DNA from: Cohnella xylanilytica
GTDB taxonomy: Bacteria > Bacillota > Bacilli > Paenibacillales > Paenibacillaceae
Assembly: GCF_014212175.1 (NCBI RefSeq)
Contig: NZ_JACJVR010000051.1
Location: 1 to 62,632, forward strand
Direction of reading: 5' to 3'
DNA length: 62,632 nucleotides
Shown: positions 26,769-39,229 of the stretch, one piece after another
Numbering within the stretch: position 1 is the stretch's first letter
Layout of the letters: each line of letters opens with the position of its first letter
Position numbers and translations under genes: made by a program
Notes under the pieces: model-generated
Database searches by the model: none
What the model was told of the DNA's origin: nothing
What the model saw: only the letters and a program-made list of their open reading frames with translations

Positions 26769-29138
26769 TTGAAGCTGCACTATTTTAAGCCCGCGAAGGA
26801 GTGGACCGAGGCGCTTCCGATCGGCAACGGCCGGTTGGGAGCGATGGTTTACGGCGGCATCGAGACCGAGAGGCTGCAACTGAACGAGGATACGCTGTGG
26901 TCGGGCGGCCCGAAGGACGGGAACAACCCCCGGGCCCGGGAGGTTCTTCCCGAAGTGCGCCGCCTGCTCGCGGAAGAGAAGTACGTCGAAGCGAACGAGC
27001 TGTGCAAGGAGATGATGGGGCCTTACACGCAGTCCTATTTGCCGCTCGGACATTTGACTCTGTCGTTCGAGCACGGCGACCACGCCTATCCGCTTTATCG
27101 CAGGGAGCTCGATCTTCGCGAGGCGGTCAGCCGCGTCGAGTACGACATCGGCGGCGTCCGGTTCGTCCGCGAGACGTTCGCGTCGTACCCGGACCAGGTC
27201 ATCGCGATGCGCCTGACCGCCAGCCGTCCGGGAGCGCTCAGCTTCGCCGCGAAGCTGGACAGCCCGCTGCGTTCGCGGACGTCGGTCGCGGACGGCCAGC
27301 TCGTCCTTCGCGGCCGGGCTCCCGGGCACGTCGATCCGAACTATCATACGATGCCGCATCCGGTCGATTACGACCGGGACGGCATGCGCTTCGCCGCCCG
27401 TCTGGCCGCCGTCTGCGAAGACGGCTCGGTCGAGGTCGACGCCGGCGGCTTGTACGTGTCCGGCGCTACCGCGATTACGTTGCTGTTCAGCGCGGCCACC
27501 TCGTTCAACGGCTTCGACCGGTCTCCCGCCTCCGACGGAGCCGATGAAGAGGCTCTCGCGGCCGAGCGGCTGCGGGCGGCGTTCGCCAAGCCGTACGAGG
27601 AGCTGCGCGCCGCGCACGTCGAGGACTATCGCCGCCTGTTCGACCGGGTGGAGCTGGACCTCGGGGGCTCGATCGCGCCCGACGACATGCCGACGGACAA
27701 GCGGATCGAGGAATTCGGGGCTCGCGATCCCGGTCTTGTCGAGCTGCTTTTCCACTATGGACGATATTTGATGATTGCAAGCTCGCGTCCGGGGACGCAG
27801 CCGGCCAACCTGCAGGGGATCTGGAACGCCGAGACGCGGCCGCCGTGGAGCAGCAACTGGACCTTGAACATCAACGCCGAGATGAACTATTGGCCGGCGG
27901 AGACGTGCAACCTCGCGGAATGCCACGAGCCTCTCCTGTCCTTCATCGGCAACCTGGCCGCGAACGGCGCGGGCACGGCGGCGACCAACTACGGAACGCG
28001 CGGCTGGACCGCCCATCACAATTCGGACATCTGGGGGCATAGCGCTCCGGTCGGCGCGTTCGGCGAAGGCGATCCGTCGTGGGCGTACTGGCCGATGGGC
28101 GGCGTCTGGCTGAGCCAGCACCTGTGGGAGCATTACGCGTTCGGCCGGGATGCCGGCTGGTTGCGGGACCATGCTTATCCGGTCATGAAGGAAGCCGCTT
28201 TGTTCTGCCTGGACTGGCTCTATGAGGATACGGACGGCCGTCTCGTCACGGGGCCTTCCACTTCGCCGGAGCACAAATTCCGCGATCCCAAGAGCGGGAA
28301 GCTGGTCGCGGTCAGCGTCGCTTCCACGATGGATCTGTCGCTCATCTGGGATTTGTTCACCAACTGCATCGAGGCGTCGGAGGAGCTCGGCTTGGACGAA
28401 GCGTTCGCCGCGGAGCTTCTGAGCGCCCGCGAGCGGCTGCTGCCGCTGCAGATCGGCCGGTACGGCCAGCTGCAGGAGTGGTCCCGCGACTTCGAGGACG
28501 AGGACGTCCACCACCGCCACGTCTCGCACCTGTTCGGCGTCTACCCGGGCCGCCAGTTGACCGAGCAAGCGACGCCGGAGCTGTTCGCGGCCGCGAAGCA
28601 GTCGCTCGAGCGCCGAGGCGACGCCGGAACCGGGTGGAGCCTCGGCTGGAAGATCGGCCTCTGGGCAAGGTTCCGCGACGGAGACCGCTCGCGCTCTTTG
28701 ATCTCGAACTTGCTGAAGCTCGTCCGGATCGGCGACGAACGCTACGAAGGCGGCGGCGTCTATCCGAACCTGTTCGACGCCCATCCGCCGTTCCAGATCG
28801 ACGGCAACTTCGCCGCGACGGCCGGCATCGCCGAGCTGCTGCTGCAGTCTCACGAGGGCTATCTCGAGCTGCTCCCCGCGCTTCCGTCCGCCTGGCCGAA
28901 CGGCTCTGTACGCGGGCTGCGGGCGCGCGGCGGGTTCGAAGTCGCCCTCAGCTGGCAGGACGGCAAGCTGAAGGAAGCGGAAGTCTTCTCGGCCGGCGGA
29001 GGCGCCTGCACCGTTCTCGCGGCTTCTTCGCTTGCCGTTGAATCGTCGGGCGGCTCCGTCGATGCCGAGCGGACCTCGGACGGCAAGCTTCGCTTCGCCG
29101 CCGCGCCCGGCACCCGTTATACGATTCGCCCGTTGTAA
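26769..29138 (+). CDS. GH95 alpha-L-fucosidase or alpha-L-galactosidase
   Basis: 789 residues, full GH95: N-terminal beta domain ([37 protein letters not shown]) and the (alpha/alpha)6 catalytic barrel with [35 protein letters not shown] and the C-terminal [19 protein letters not shown] (catalytic Asp region). No signal peptide. Known GH95 members act on alpha-L-fucosides or alpha-L-galactosides. The complete L-galactose operon 4 kb upstream makes the second activity worth testing. Starts with TTG, six bases after the GH42 stop. Confidence 0.92.
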   Translation: MKLHYFKPAKEWTEALPIGNGRLGAMVYGGIETERLQLNEDTLWSGGPKDGNNPRAREVLPEVRRLLAEEKYVEANELCKEMMGPYTQSYLPLGHLTLSFEHGDHAYPLYRRELDLREAVSRVEYDIGGVRFVRETFASYPDQVIAMRLTASRPGALSFAAKLDSPLRSRTSVADGQLVLRGRAPGHVDPNYHTMPHPVDYDRDGMRFAARLAAVCEDGSVEVDAGGLYVSGATAITLLFSAATSFNGFDRSPASDGADEEALAAERLRAAFAKPYEELRAAHVEDYRRLFDRVELDLGGSIAPDDMPTDKRIEEFGARDPGLVELLFHYGRYLMIASSRPGTQPANLQGIWNAETRPPWSSNWTLNINAEMNYWPAETCNLAECHEPLLSFIGNLAANGAGTAATNYGTRGWTAHHNSDIWGHSAPVGAFGEGDPSWAYWPMGGVWLSQHLWEHYAFGRDAGWLRDHAYPVMKEAALFCLDWLYEDTDGRLVTGPSTSPEHKFRDPKSGKLVAVSVASTMDLSLIWDLFTNCIEASEELGLDEAFAAELLSARERLLPLQIGRYGQLQEWSRDFEDEDVHHRHVSHLFGVYPGRQLTEQATPELFAAAKQSLERRGDAGTGWSLGWKIGLWARFRDGDRSRSLISNLLKLVRIGDERYEGGGVYPNLFDAHPPFQIDGNFAATAGIAELLLQSHEGYLELLPALPSAWPNGSVRGLRARGGFEVALSWQDGKLKEAEVFSAGGGACTVLAASSLAVESSGGSVDAERTSDGKLRFAAAPGTRYTIRPL

Positions 29139-29150
29139 TGCAGCAGTCCC

Positions 29151-29195
29151 GCCACGGCGGCTCTGTCTCTCCGATCGAGCCTCCGTGGCTTTTTT
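29151..29195 (+). terminator. terminator of the GH42-GH95 operon
   Basis: GCCACGGCGGCTC (29151-29163) pairs with GAGCCTCCGTGGC (29177-29189) with one mismatch, followed by TTTTTT. Confidence 0.8.
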
Positions 29196-29215
29196 CGCTT
29201 TTCTAGCGCCTATTA

Positions 29216-29610
29216 TGCCATTATCCCCTTCCATCAGGACCTGCCCAATCTAGATTTTGATACACAAACCTCGTGACACTATCTCCACGCCACAGTATGA
29301 ATATTGCGTATAGGTACCACTATCCCCGCGCCTCAGTACGAGTTTTGCGCAATAGTAACACTATCCCCACTCCTCAGTACGAGTTTTGCGCAGTAGTGCC
29401 ACTATCCCCGCTCCTCAGTTCGAGTTTTGCTCAACGGTACCACTATCCCCACGCTTCTGTACGAGTTTTACGCAATGGTACCTCTATCCCCTCGAATCAG
29501 TACTTAAACCAGCATGCTCATGAGAATCCCGGAAGGGGGCCATATCACTAACCCCATCGATCAGTTGAATAGAGGTTAACCTATATCAGTGCCACTATCC
29601 GATGCCTAAG
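29216..29610 (+). repeat. array 2, left half: 22-base motif in TGCCA...TCAG orientation
   Basis: Nine copies at 29216, 29274, 29315, 29356, 29397, 29438, 29479, about 29543 and 29590. Five consecutive intervals are exactly 41 bp, with a shared linker (TACGAGTTTTGCGCAATAG). This differs from the 46-bp period of array 1, although the 22-base motif is the same. Not coding. Confidence 0.9.
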
Positions 29611-29628
29611 TTTAATAAAGTGGGGAAC

Positions 29629-30206
29629 CTGAGCGGGTGGGATAGAGGCACGGGAGTGGGAATCGATTACGGAGTAGTCGACTGAGCGGGCGGGATAATG
29701 GCACGTATTGGCCAGCAACCGACATGGAACCTGACCGGATGGGATAGTGGCACGGGCGTGGGGAATCGAATATGGGGGGAGTCGACTGAGCGGGCGGGAT
29801 AATGGCACAAAGCATGGGGAATCGAAAACGGGGTAGTCGACTGAGCAGGTGGGATAGTGGCACGGGGGGAAGGAATGAAATTATGGGAGCCGTCCGACCA
29901 ATGGTAGAAGGCGCTAGGAATCGAATATGAAGCAGATGGCTGAACGGGTGGGATAATGGCACAGGGCTTGACGGCAGGGAGCAGCAGACTAAGCGAATGG
30001 GAGAGCGGTACAAAGTTCAAGAAAAATGAAGGCAGAGGGGATGTGGTACTGAACGAAGGGGCGATACCTGAACCTGAGCGGAAGGGATAGGGGGACGAGG
30101 CAAGGAGAAATGTAGACGGAACAGCCAACCTGAGCGGACGGGATAATGGCGGGAGTACAGAGCAGATGGGATAAGAGCCACGGACTGAACGAACGGGATA
30201 ATGGGA
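29629..30206 (-). repeat. array 2, right half: same motif inverted
   Basis: Copies at 29629, 29682, 29731, 29786, 29841, 29940, 29989, 30074, 30130 and 30185, with decayed ones near 29894, 30049 and 30159. Typical form CTGAGCGGGCGGGATAATGG followed by CA. Spacing 49-56 bp. Linkers differ. There is no gene between 29139 and 30284. Confidence 0.9.
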
Positions 30207-30284
30207 GGCGACACGCCGGCTGGACAAGGGACAGGGGCCGGGAAGCCGGAAATGAACGAAGGAAGCCGGCTCGGCTTCCTTCGG

Positions 30285-31112
30285 TTAGTGGGTCCGGTGC
30301 ATGCGGCGGAATTGCTCCGGGCTGACTCCCTCCATTTTTTTGAAGACGGAGCCGAAATAGCTGGGACTCTCGAACCCGACCAGAGCGGCGATGTCTTGCA
30401 TCTTGAGGCCGGGGTCGCGGATCATGAGCTCCTTGCTCCGGTTCACGCGCTGGCGGTTGACGTATTCGATCGGCCGCATCTTGATTGTCTGCCGGAACAG
30501 CGCGCACAAATGCTGGGGACTGACCCCCGCCTCCGCCGCCAGCTCCCCGATGGCGATCGGACGGTGAGCGTTCCGTTCGATATAATCGAGCACGGGCCGA
30601 AGGCGGGAGTAGTTCTGTTCGGCGGAAGGGGACGAGACGTAAACGCTCTTCATCAGGTCGAGCAGGAACTGGTACAGCAGCTTGGAGCTCTCGATCCCGG
30701 AGAACGGCCGGCCGGACATGGCGCAGCCGAGGAGACTCCGCAGATGGGAGAGAAGCAGCTCCCGATCCGTCGTCGAATAGACGCCCGACTGCGCGATTCC
30801 CGCCTGGGCGAGCAGCTCGCCGGACAAGTTCCCTCCGAACGCGGCCCAGGTGAGCTCCCACCTTTTGGACAACGGCCCGTAAGAATGAGCCTCGTGAGGG
30901 AACAGGCACATCGCCTGGCCCGCCCGGACGACGTATCTCCGCCCTCCGACCGTCAGCTCGCCTTCCCCCGACTGCACTTGCAGCCATTGATAGTCGGGGA
31001 AGCCTTCGGGCCTCGCCATTCGCTCCTGGTGGTCCCAGTGACCGACGCTGGTCAAGTAGAGGGGCAGCCTGACGTCCGTCTCGGTCAAGATCGGGAAGAT
31101 CAATTCGTCCAC
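30285..31112 (-). CDS. AraC family regulator next to GH2 beta-galactosidase
   Basis: About 275 residues. Cupin sensor (DYQWLQVQSGEGELTVGGR; GQAMCLFPHEAHSYGPL; LTWAAFGGN) and AraC domain (AIGELAAEAGVSPQHLCALFRQTI; KMQDIAALVGFESPSYFGSVFKKMEGVSPEQFRRM). GTG 31112 has AAGGTGG at proper distance, whereas ATG 31121 touches it. Divergent from the GH2 gene; the shared space has TATAAT (31185-31190) without a -35 box, as expected for an activated promoter. Confidence 0.9.
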   Translation of the reverse strand: MDELIFPILTETDVRLPLYLTSVGHWDHQERMARPEGFPDYQWLQVQSGEGELTVGGRRYVVRAGQAMCLFPHEAHSYGPLSKRWELTWAAFGGNLSGELLAQAGIAQSGVYSTTDRELLLSHLRSLLGCAMSGRPFSGIESSKLLYQFLLDLMKSVYVSSPSAEQNYSRLRPVLDYIERNAHRPIAIGELAAEAGVSPQHLCALFRQTIKMRPIEYVNRQRVNRSKELMIRDPGLKMQDIAALVGFESPSYFGSVFKKMEGVSPEQFRRMHRTH

Positions 31113-31142
31113 GGCGCCCATTCCACCTTCATATTGTGATAG

Positions 31143-34364
<3,222 letters not shown>

Positions 34365-34429
34365 CGCTTCCGCCTCCTGCATAGGATTTCCAATCCTAGG
34401 GAAGGATACCGGCAGGAGGTGGAACAGTC

Positions 34430-34675
34430 ATGACGCCAGAATCGAATAACCAAGCCCCCGAGGTCGTCGCGGTGCGCAAGAACGGCGACGGAGACATCGT
34501 CGAGCTGCAGCTGTCGTCCGGCCAGGTCGTCGACTACAAGCAGGCGCAGGCGATGGCCAAGCAAGGCCAGATCGCGAACGTCAACGTGTTCCGCGGCCGC
34601 GACGGAGACGAGCATCTTCGCTCCGACGCCGACGGCAATCCCGACAACAACCTGGACAACTTGCCGACCTTCTGA
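34430..34675 (+). CDS. DUF3892 family small protein
   Basis: 81 residues. VVAVRKNGDGDIVELQLSSGQVVDYKQAQAMAKQGQIANVNV fits DUF3892, a small domain common in Bacilli with unknown function. The tail is Asp/Asn-rich (DADGNPDNNLDNLPTF). AGGAGGTGGAACAGTC precedes the ATG. It stands 65 bp after lacZ, with no terminator clearly between them, so co-transcription is possible. Confidence 0.85.
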   Translation: MTPESNNQAPEVVAVRKNGDGDIVELQLSSGQVVDYKQAQAMAKQGQIANVNVFRGRDGDEHLRSDADGNPDNNLDNLPTF

Positions 34676-34690
34676 ACGGAAGGGACGGCG

Positions 34691-34732
34691 GAAGCGGCTT
34701 CGCCTTTTACCGGGGCGAGGCCGTTTCTGCTT
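34691..34732 (+). terminator. hairpin after the DUF3892 gene
   Basis: GAAGCGGCTTCGCC (34691-34704) pairs imperfectly with GGCGAGGCCGTTTC (34714-34727); the T tract after it is weak. Confidence 0.5.
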
Positions 34733-34750
34733 GTACGGATGTATGGTTGT

Positions 34751-34764
34751 CTTGTATTTACAAG
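34751..34764. promoter_or_regulatory. upstream AraR-like operator
   Basis: CTTGTATTTACAAG is a 14-bp palindrome differing from the core of the B. subtilis AraR consensus (ATTTGTACGTACAAAT) mainly in the central CG to TT. It lies about 98 bp upstream of the second site, far enough for looping by an AraR dimer pair. Confidence 0.6.
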
Positions 34765-34809
34765 TTAAGAGCGTTTTGCTTGTAAAAGCGCCATTTTCGC
34801 CGGATAGTC

Positions 34810-34838
34810 TTGATAAGTCTCGATAAACGGAGTAGAAT
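34810..34838 (+). promoter_or_regulatory. araA promoter
   Basis: TTGATA (34810-34815) and TAGAAT (34833-34838) with 17-bp spacing. Expected start near 34845, just before the AraR site. Confidence 0.75.
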
Positions 34839-34848
34839 GAGGAGGTAA

Positions 34849-34864
34849 TTATGTACGTACAAGT
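34849..34864. promoter_or_regulatory. AraR operator at the araA start site
   Basis: TTATGTACGTACAAGT matches the AraR consensus ATTTGTACGTACAAAT with the GTACGTAC centre intact. Placed at the predicted transcription start, so binding would block initiation; L-arabinose would relieve it. An AraR gene is not in the window. Confidence 0.82.
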
Positions 34865-34890
34865 GAATCGAAGATTCGGGAGGAACGACG

Positions 34891-36384
34891 ATGATTCAAT
34901 TGAAACCTTACGTGTTCTGGTTCGTTACGGGGAGCCAGCATCTGTACGGTCCGGAGACGCTGGATGAAGTGAATGCGCATTCAAAGGAGATCGCCGAAGG
35001 GCTGTCCGCCGACGCGTCCATCCCGTTCCCGGTCGTCTTCAAGCCGGTCGTCACGACGCCGGAAGAGATTCTGAAGCTGGTCAAGGAAGCGAACGCCGAC
35101 GAGCACTGCGCCGGCATCATCACCTGGATGCACACGTTCTCGCCCGCGAAGATGTGGATCGCCGGCCTGACCGAGCTCCGCAAGCCGCTTCTTCACCTTC
35201 ATACGCAATATAATCGCGACATTCCGTGGGATTCCATCGACATGGACTTCATGAATACGAACCAGGCCGCTCACGGCGACCGCGAGTACGGCTTCATCGG
35301 AGCGCGCCTCGGCATCGCCCGCAAGGTCGTCGTCGGCTACTGGGAAGACAAGGCCGTCCGCGCGCGCATCGGCGCCTGGACGCGCACGGCAGTCGCCTGG
35401 AGCGAGAGCCGCACGCTGAAGGTCGTCCGCTTCGGCGACAACATGCGCCAAGTGGCCGTCACCGAAGGCGATAAGGTCGAAGCCCAGATCAAGTTCGGCT
35501 GGTCCGTCAACACGCACGGCGTCGGCGACCTGGTCGCGTACGTCAACGCGGTGTCCGACGCGGACGTGGAACGCCTGCTCGGCGAGTACGCGGAGAAGTA
35601 CGACATCGCGCCGGAAGGCCGCGCGGCCGGCCCGGTCCGCGACGCCATCGCCTACCAGGCGCGCATCGAGATCGCGCTCAAGCGCTTCCTCGACGAAGGC
35701 GGGTTTACGGCCTTCACGACGACGTTCGAAGACCTGCACGGGCTGGAGCAGCTGCCGGGTCTCGCCGTTCAGCGCCTGATGGAGCAGGGCTACGGCTTCG
35801 CCGGCGAAGGCGACTGGAAGACGGCGGCGCTGACCCGTCTGTTCAAGATCGTGGCCGGCAACGTCGGCACGTCGTTCATGGAAGACTACACGTACCACTT
35901 CGAGCCGGGCAACGAGATGGTTCTCGGCGCGCACATGCTGGAAGTGTGCCCGACCGTGGCCGAGACGAAGCCGCGCATCGAGGTTCATCCGCTCGGCATC
36001 GGCGGCAAGGCCGATCCGGCGCGCATCGTGTTCGACGGGCAAGCGGGCTCGGCGATCAACATCTCGGTCGTCGACCTGGGCAACCGCTTCCGCTTCATCG
36101 TCAACGAAGTGGAAGGCGTCAAGGTCGAGAAGCCGATGCCGAAGCTGCCGGTCGCGCGCGTGCTGTGGAAGCCGCAGCCGTCCCTGCATGAAGGAGCCGA
36201 AGCCTGGATTCTGGCGGGCGGCGCTCACCACACCGTCTTCTCGCTCGTCGTCACGACCGAGCAGGTGCTCGACTTCGCCGAGATCGCCGGCGTCGAAGCC
36301 GTCGTCATCGACAAGGACACGAACATCCGCCAGTTCAAGAACGAGCTGCGCTTCGGCCAAGTCGCTTGGTCGCACTTGCGCTAA
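34891..36384 (+). CDS. araA: L-arabinose isomerase
   Basis: 497 residues, the normal length. [16 protein letters not shown] at the start, [48 protein letters not shown], and the metal ligands in [33 protein letters not shown] and GGAHHTVFS. Converts L-arabinose to L-ribulose in the cytosol. GGGAGGAACGACG precedes the ATG. It is a single-gene unit: araB and araD, usually next to it, are not in the window. Controlled by the two AraR-like sites upstream. Confidence 0.97.
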   Translation: MIQLKPYVFWFVTGSQHLYGPETLDEVNAHSKEIAEGLSADASIPFPVVFKPVVTTPEEILKLVKEANADEHCAGIITWMHTFSPAKMWIAGLTELRKPLLHLHTQYNRDIPWDSIDMDFMNTNQAAHGDREYGFIGARLGIARKVVVGYWEDKAVRARIGAWTRTAVAWSESRTLKVVRFGDNMRQVAVTEGDKVEAQIKFGWSVNTHGVGDLVAYVNAVSDADVERLLGEYAEKYDIAPEGRAAGPVRDAIAYQARIEIALKRFLDEGGFTAFTTTFEDLHGLEQLPGLAVQRLMEQGYGFAGEGDWKTAALTRLFKIVAGNVGTSFMEDYTYHFEPGNEMVLGAHMLEVCPTVAETKPRIEVHPLGIGGKADPARIVFDGQAGSAINISVVDLGNRFRFIVNEVEGVKVEKPMPKLPVARVLWKPQPSLHEGAEAWILAGGAHHTVFSLVVTTEQVLDFAEIAGVEAVVIDKDTNIRQFKNELRFGQVAWSHLR

Positions 36385-36406
36385 GCCGTTCCTATACGCA
36401 ACGCGG

Positions 36407-36441
36407 AACCCCGCAGCCGGTCGATCCGGTCGCGGGGTTTC
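36407..36441 (+). terminator. araA terminator
   Basis: AACCCCGC and AGCCGG (36407-36420) pair with CCGGTC and GCGGGGTT (36426-36439), followed by a short T run. Confidence 0.75.
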
Positions 36442-36603
36442 GCCGTTTCGGCGACGTTGGCGGAGGGTAATGCGTTGAAGCGAGGCGGAACGTCCGGGAG
36501 CGATCGGTTCGAATGCGCGAATTCGGACGCGAATGCCGAAGGCCGGAAGGAACCATACTGAAGGGATCGAACCCAATCCGGCCATAAAAAGGAGGTTCTG
36601 CGC

Positions 36604-37518
36604 ATGAGCTCTCTGCTCGAGTGCGCGATCATCGGCGGCGGGCCGGCGGGCCTGAGCGCGGCGCTCGTGTTGGGCCGGGCCCGCCGGCGGGTCGCGCTGT
36701 TCGACGAAGGCGAGCCGCGGAACGCGGTCACGCGCGAGGCGCACGGCTTCCTCACGCGCGACGGGATCGCGCCCGCGGAGCTGCGGCGGGCGGCGCACGA
36801 GGATATCCGGAAGTACGGGAACGTGTCCGTCCATCGGATGAAGGTAGCCGAAGTCGCGAACGAACGAGGACTGTTCCGGCTTCGGACGGAAGAAGGGGAG
36901 CGCTTCGAGGCGAAGAAGCTCATCGTGGCGACGGGCCTCAAGGAGCGGCTTCCCGCCATCGACGGCCTCCGGGAGCTGTACGGACGAAGCTTGTTCAGCT
37001 GTCCGTATTGCGACGGCTGGGAACTGCGAGACCAGCCGCTCGTCGTCATCGGCGAGCAGGAGGAGAAGGCGTACCACCTGGCCAAGACGGCGTCCCAATG
37101 GAGCCGCAATCTGCTCCTGTGCACGAACGGGTCGGCGATCGCCGAAGGGCGCAAGCGCGCGCTCGAGGCGAACGGGATTCGCTGGAACGAGAGCCGGATC
37201 CGCGTTGCGCTCGGCACGGACGGCATACTGAGCAGGGTGATCTTCGAAGGCGGGGAGGAAGAGCGGAGGCGCGGCGGATTCGTCGTCAGCGAGTGGTTCC
37301 AGGGTTCGGCCATCGCCGAATCCCTCGGCTGCAAAATGAACGGGAAAGGCGGCATAGAGACCGACGAGTTCGGACGTACGAGCGTCGAGGGGGTGTTCGC
37401 GGCGGGCGACGCGTCCGTCATCTCGCCGGCGCAACTGATCGTGGCCGCCGCCGAAGGCAGCCGCGCCGCGATGGGCGTCAACGGGGATCTCATCCATGAG
37501 AGCTTCCTCCCGGGCTAG
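36604..37518 (+). CDS. thioredoxin-reductase-like FAD/NAD(P) oxidoreductase
   Basis: 304 residues. FAD motif AIIGGGPAGLSAALVLGRA, NAVTREAHGFL, VATGLKERLP, a redox pair in SCPYCDGWE, and the C-terminal FAD motif GVFAAGDAS. The pair is CPYC rather than CATC of thioredoxin reductase, and the NAD(P) loop (VVIGEQEEKAYHLA) lacks the normal GxGxxG/A. It is therefore in the TrxB-like family but probably not the housekeeping reductase. Partner unknown. GGAGGTTCTGCGC precedes the ATG. Single gene with its own terminator. Confidence 0.85.
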   Translation: MSSLLECAIIGGGPAGLSAALVLGRARRRVALFDEGEPRNAVTREAHGFLTRDGIAPAELRRAAHEDIRKYGNVSVHRMKVAEVANERGLFRLRTEEGERFEAKKLIVATGLKERLPAIDGLRELYGRSLFSCPYCDGWELRDQPLVVIGEQEEKAYHLAKTASQWSRNLLLCTNGSAIAEGRKRALEANGIRWNESRIRVALGTDGILSRVIFEGGEEERRRGGFVVSEWFQGSAIAESLGCKMNGKGGIETDEFGRTSVEGVFAAGDASVISPAQLIVAAAEGSRAAMGVNGDLIHESFLPG

Positions 37519-37558
37519 AATCGGCCGATCGGCTCTGATCCTCTCCAATACGGCTTCT

Positions 37559-37591
37559 AACCGCGCGAGGGCGTCATTTCGCGCGGTTTTT
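37559..37591 (+). terminator. terminator of the TrxB-like gene
   Basis: AACCGCGCGA (37559-37568) pairs with TCGCGCGGTT (37579-37588), followed by T to 37591. Confidence 0.85.
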
Positions 37592-37597
37592 GGCTTG

Positions 37598-37615
37598 GTG
37601 TGATTTATATCACAC
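37598..37615. promoter_or_regulatory. Fnr/CRP-type binding site before the chemoreceptor
   Basis: Perfect 18-bp palindrome GTGTGATTTATATCACAC. It contains TGTGA-N6-TCACA, the consensus of Crp-Fnr family regulators, including B. subtilis Fnr. A possible -10 box TATGAT lies at 37631-37636, so the site covers the -35 region. Confidence 0.7.
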
Positions 37616-37689
37616 TGGAAAAAGGTGCCGTATGATAGGATGAACCCTAGCGGGCATTCGCCTTCATTCGACAACGCGGAGGGAACGAA

Positions 37690-38961
37690 ATGGTGGTCAA
37701 GTTCGGCATCGTCAAAAAAATGGTTTTCGGCATTACCGCGGTCTCGGCCGTGACATACGGAACGAGCGCCTTCTTCCTGCTCGTGCTCAAGGATTGGTTC
37801 GACTTCATGCCGAACGGGCTGTTCGTGCTGCTGACGTTGATCGTCGGGGTGTTCTGGACCGGGCTGTTCGGCTTGCTCTTCTCGAAGTGGCTGCTCCGCC
37901 CGCTGTTGTCGCTTACCGCGGCCGCGAAGCAGGCGGCGGACGGGAACCTGAGCGTGCAAGTGAGCGTCGGAAGGACGAACGACGAGCTCGCGATGCTTAG
38001 CCGCGCGTTCGACGACATGCTGAAGCGGCTCGTCTCGATCATTCACGGGATCCGGGACAATTCCCGGCTGACCGACCAGCACGTGGCGGAGCTGCAAGGG
38101 GCGATCGGCGAAGCGGCACTTCGGATCGAGGCGATGTCGCGGCAGGCCGAGGAGATTACCGCGGGAACCGGGAGGCAGTCGGCCTCCGCGCTGACGATGC
38201 GGTCGTCCGTCGAGCAGCTGTGCGCCGCGGCCGCCGAGATGAACGCCGAAGCGGAAGGCGCCCGCCGGCGAGCGCGGACGATGAACGCGTCCGTCGAAGA
38301 GAGCGAGACGGTGTTCCGGTCGATGGCGGACGGCATGCGGCAGCTCGCGGAGCTGAACCGCGAGGCGCTGGAGGTGGTTCGCCGGCTGAGCGAATACGCG
38401 GACAAGATCGGCTCGATCTCGAACGTCGTCGGGGACTTCGCGGAGCAGACGCATCTGCTGGCCCTGAACGCTTCGATCGAAGCGGCAAGGGCCGGGGAAG
38501 AGGGCCGCGGCTTCGTCGTCGTGGCCCAGGCCGTGAAGACGCTCGCCGGGCAGAGCGGCAGCGCCGTCAAGGACATCCGCCAGCTTCTCTCGCGCATTCA
38601 GGCGGAGGTGGCCAGCGCCGCCAAGCATATCGAGCGGCAGGCGGAGGTGGCCGACCGCGAGGCGCGGCACGGCGAGCGATCGGCCGCTTCGCTCGAGGTC
38701 GTCGTGCGCGAGGCGGCGCTCGTCGGGGAGACGGTGGATGCGATCGCGGCGAGGCTGTCGGAGCAGGCGGAGCAGATCGATGGAGCGCTGGACGAGGCGA
38801 CGAAGGTAGCCCAGGTGGCCGAAGCGATCCGTCTCGGCGCGCAGGAGGTCAGCTCCGCCTCGCAGGAGCAGACCGCCGTCATGCAGGAGATCGCCGCGTC
38901 CTCGGAAGCGCTTCGAGCCAAATCATCCGATCTGCAAGAGCAAGTCTCGTTTTTCAAATAA
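37690..38961 (+). CDS. methyl-accepting chemotaxis protein without extracellular sensor
   Basis: 423 residues. Two transmembrane helices close together (about 8-30 and 40-62, with only about ten residues between), a HAMP linker ([18 protein letters not shown]) and a signalling domain with the hairpin [37 protein letters not shown]. With no ligand-binding domain it cannot sense an external ligand in the usual way; it may sense through the membrane or a partner. The Fnr/CRP-type site upstream suggests control by oxygen or energy state. Confidence 0.92.
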   Translation: MVVKFGIVKKMVFGITAVSAVTYGTSAFFLLVLKDWFDFMPNGLFVLLTLIVGVFWTGLFGLLFSKWLLRPLLSLTAAAKQAADGNLSVQVSVGRTNDELAMLSRAFDDMLKRLVSIIHGIRDNSRLTDQHVAELQGAIGEAALRIEAMSRQAEEITAGTGRQSASALTMRSSVEQLCAAAAEMNAEAEGARRRARTMNASVEESETVFRSMADGMRQLAELNREALEVVRRLSEYADKIGSISNVVGDFAEQTHLLALNASIEAARAGEEGRGFVVVAQAVKTLAGQSGSAVKDIRQLLSRIQAEVASAAKHIERQAEVADREARHGERSAASLEVVVREAALVGETVDAIAARLSEQAEQIDGALDEATKVAQVAEAIRLGAQEVSSASQEQTAVMQEIAASSEALRAKSSDLQEQVSFFK

Positions 38962-39019
38962 GGGAAGTCCGTTGTGAGTTTAAGTCATCGAATTGGAAGG
39001 AATCCTGTCGAAGGATGTA

Positions 39020-39050
39020 AAGAGGCTCCTTATCGGGCCTCTTCTTTTTG
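39020..39050 (+). terminator. chemoreceptor gene terminator
   Basis: AAGAGGC (39020-39026) pairs with GCCTCTT (39037-39043), followed by CTTTTTG. Confidence 0.75.
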
Positions 39051-39145
39051 TTCTCAGAACCGAATTTACAAAATAAATTTGAAAATTCAGATGAAAATAA
39101 GGGATTTTTCCTCTATAATAAGGATATTATCCGCGTTAATTGTAA

Positions 39146-39198
39146 GGAATGTTGACAAATTGTTAACTCTGCGTTAACCCAATGTCAATCGACATTCC
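39146..39198 (+). promoter_or_regulatory. long inverted repeat in the glg leader
   Basis: GGAATGTTGACA (39146-39157) is complementary to the end of TGTCAATCGACATTCC (39183-39198) with a small bulge. Inside, GTTAAC occurs twice, as a nested inverted repeat around TCTGC. It lies between a TATAAT box (39114-39119) and the glgB ribosome site, so it could be an mRNA hairpin or an operator. Confidence 0.5.
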
Positions 39199-39229
39199 TT
39201 GCTCCCCTGGCGAAGGAGGTGCCCCAGGC

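Noticed and set aside
24690..29234. A 1514-codon open frame on the reverse strand
   Set aside because: It is the antisense of the GH42 and GH95 genes. High GC and codon bias leave this frame open; its translation is Arg/Ala/Val-rich with no domain.
39152..39180. TTGACA at 39152 as -35 of a glgB promoter
   Set aside because: No acceptable -10 box lies 16-18 bases downstream; TTGACA there is part of the inverted repeat.
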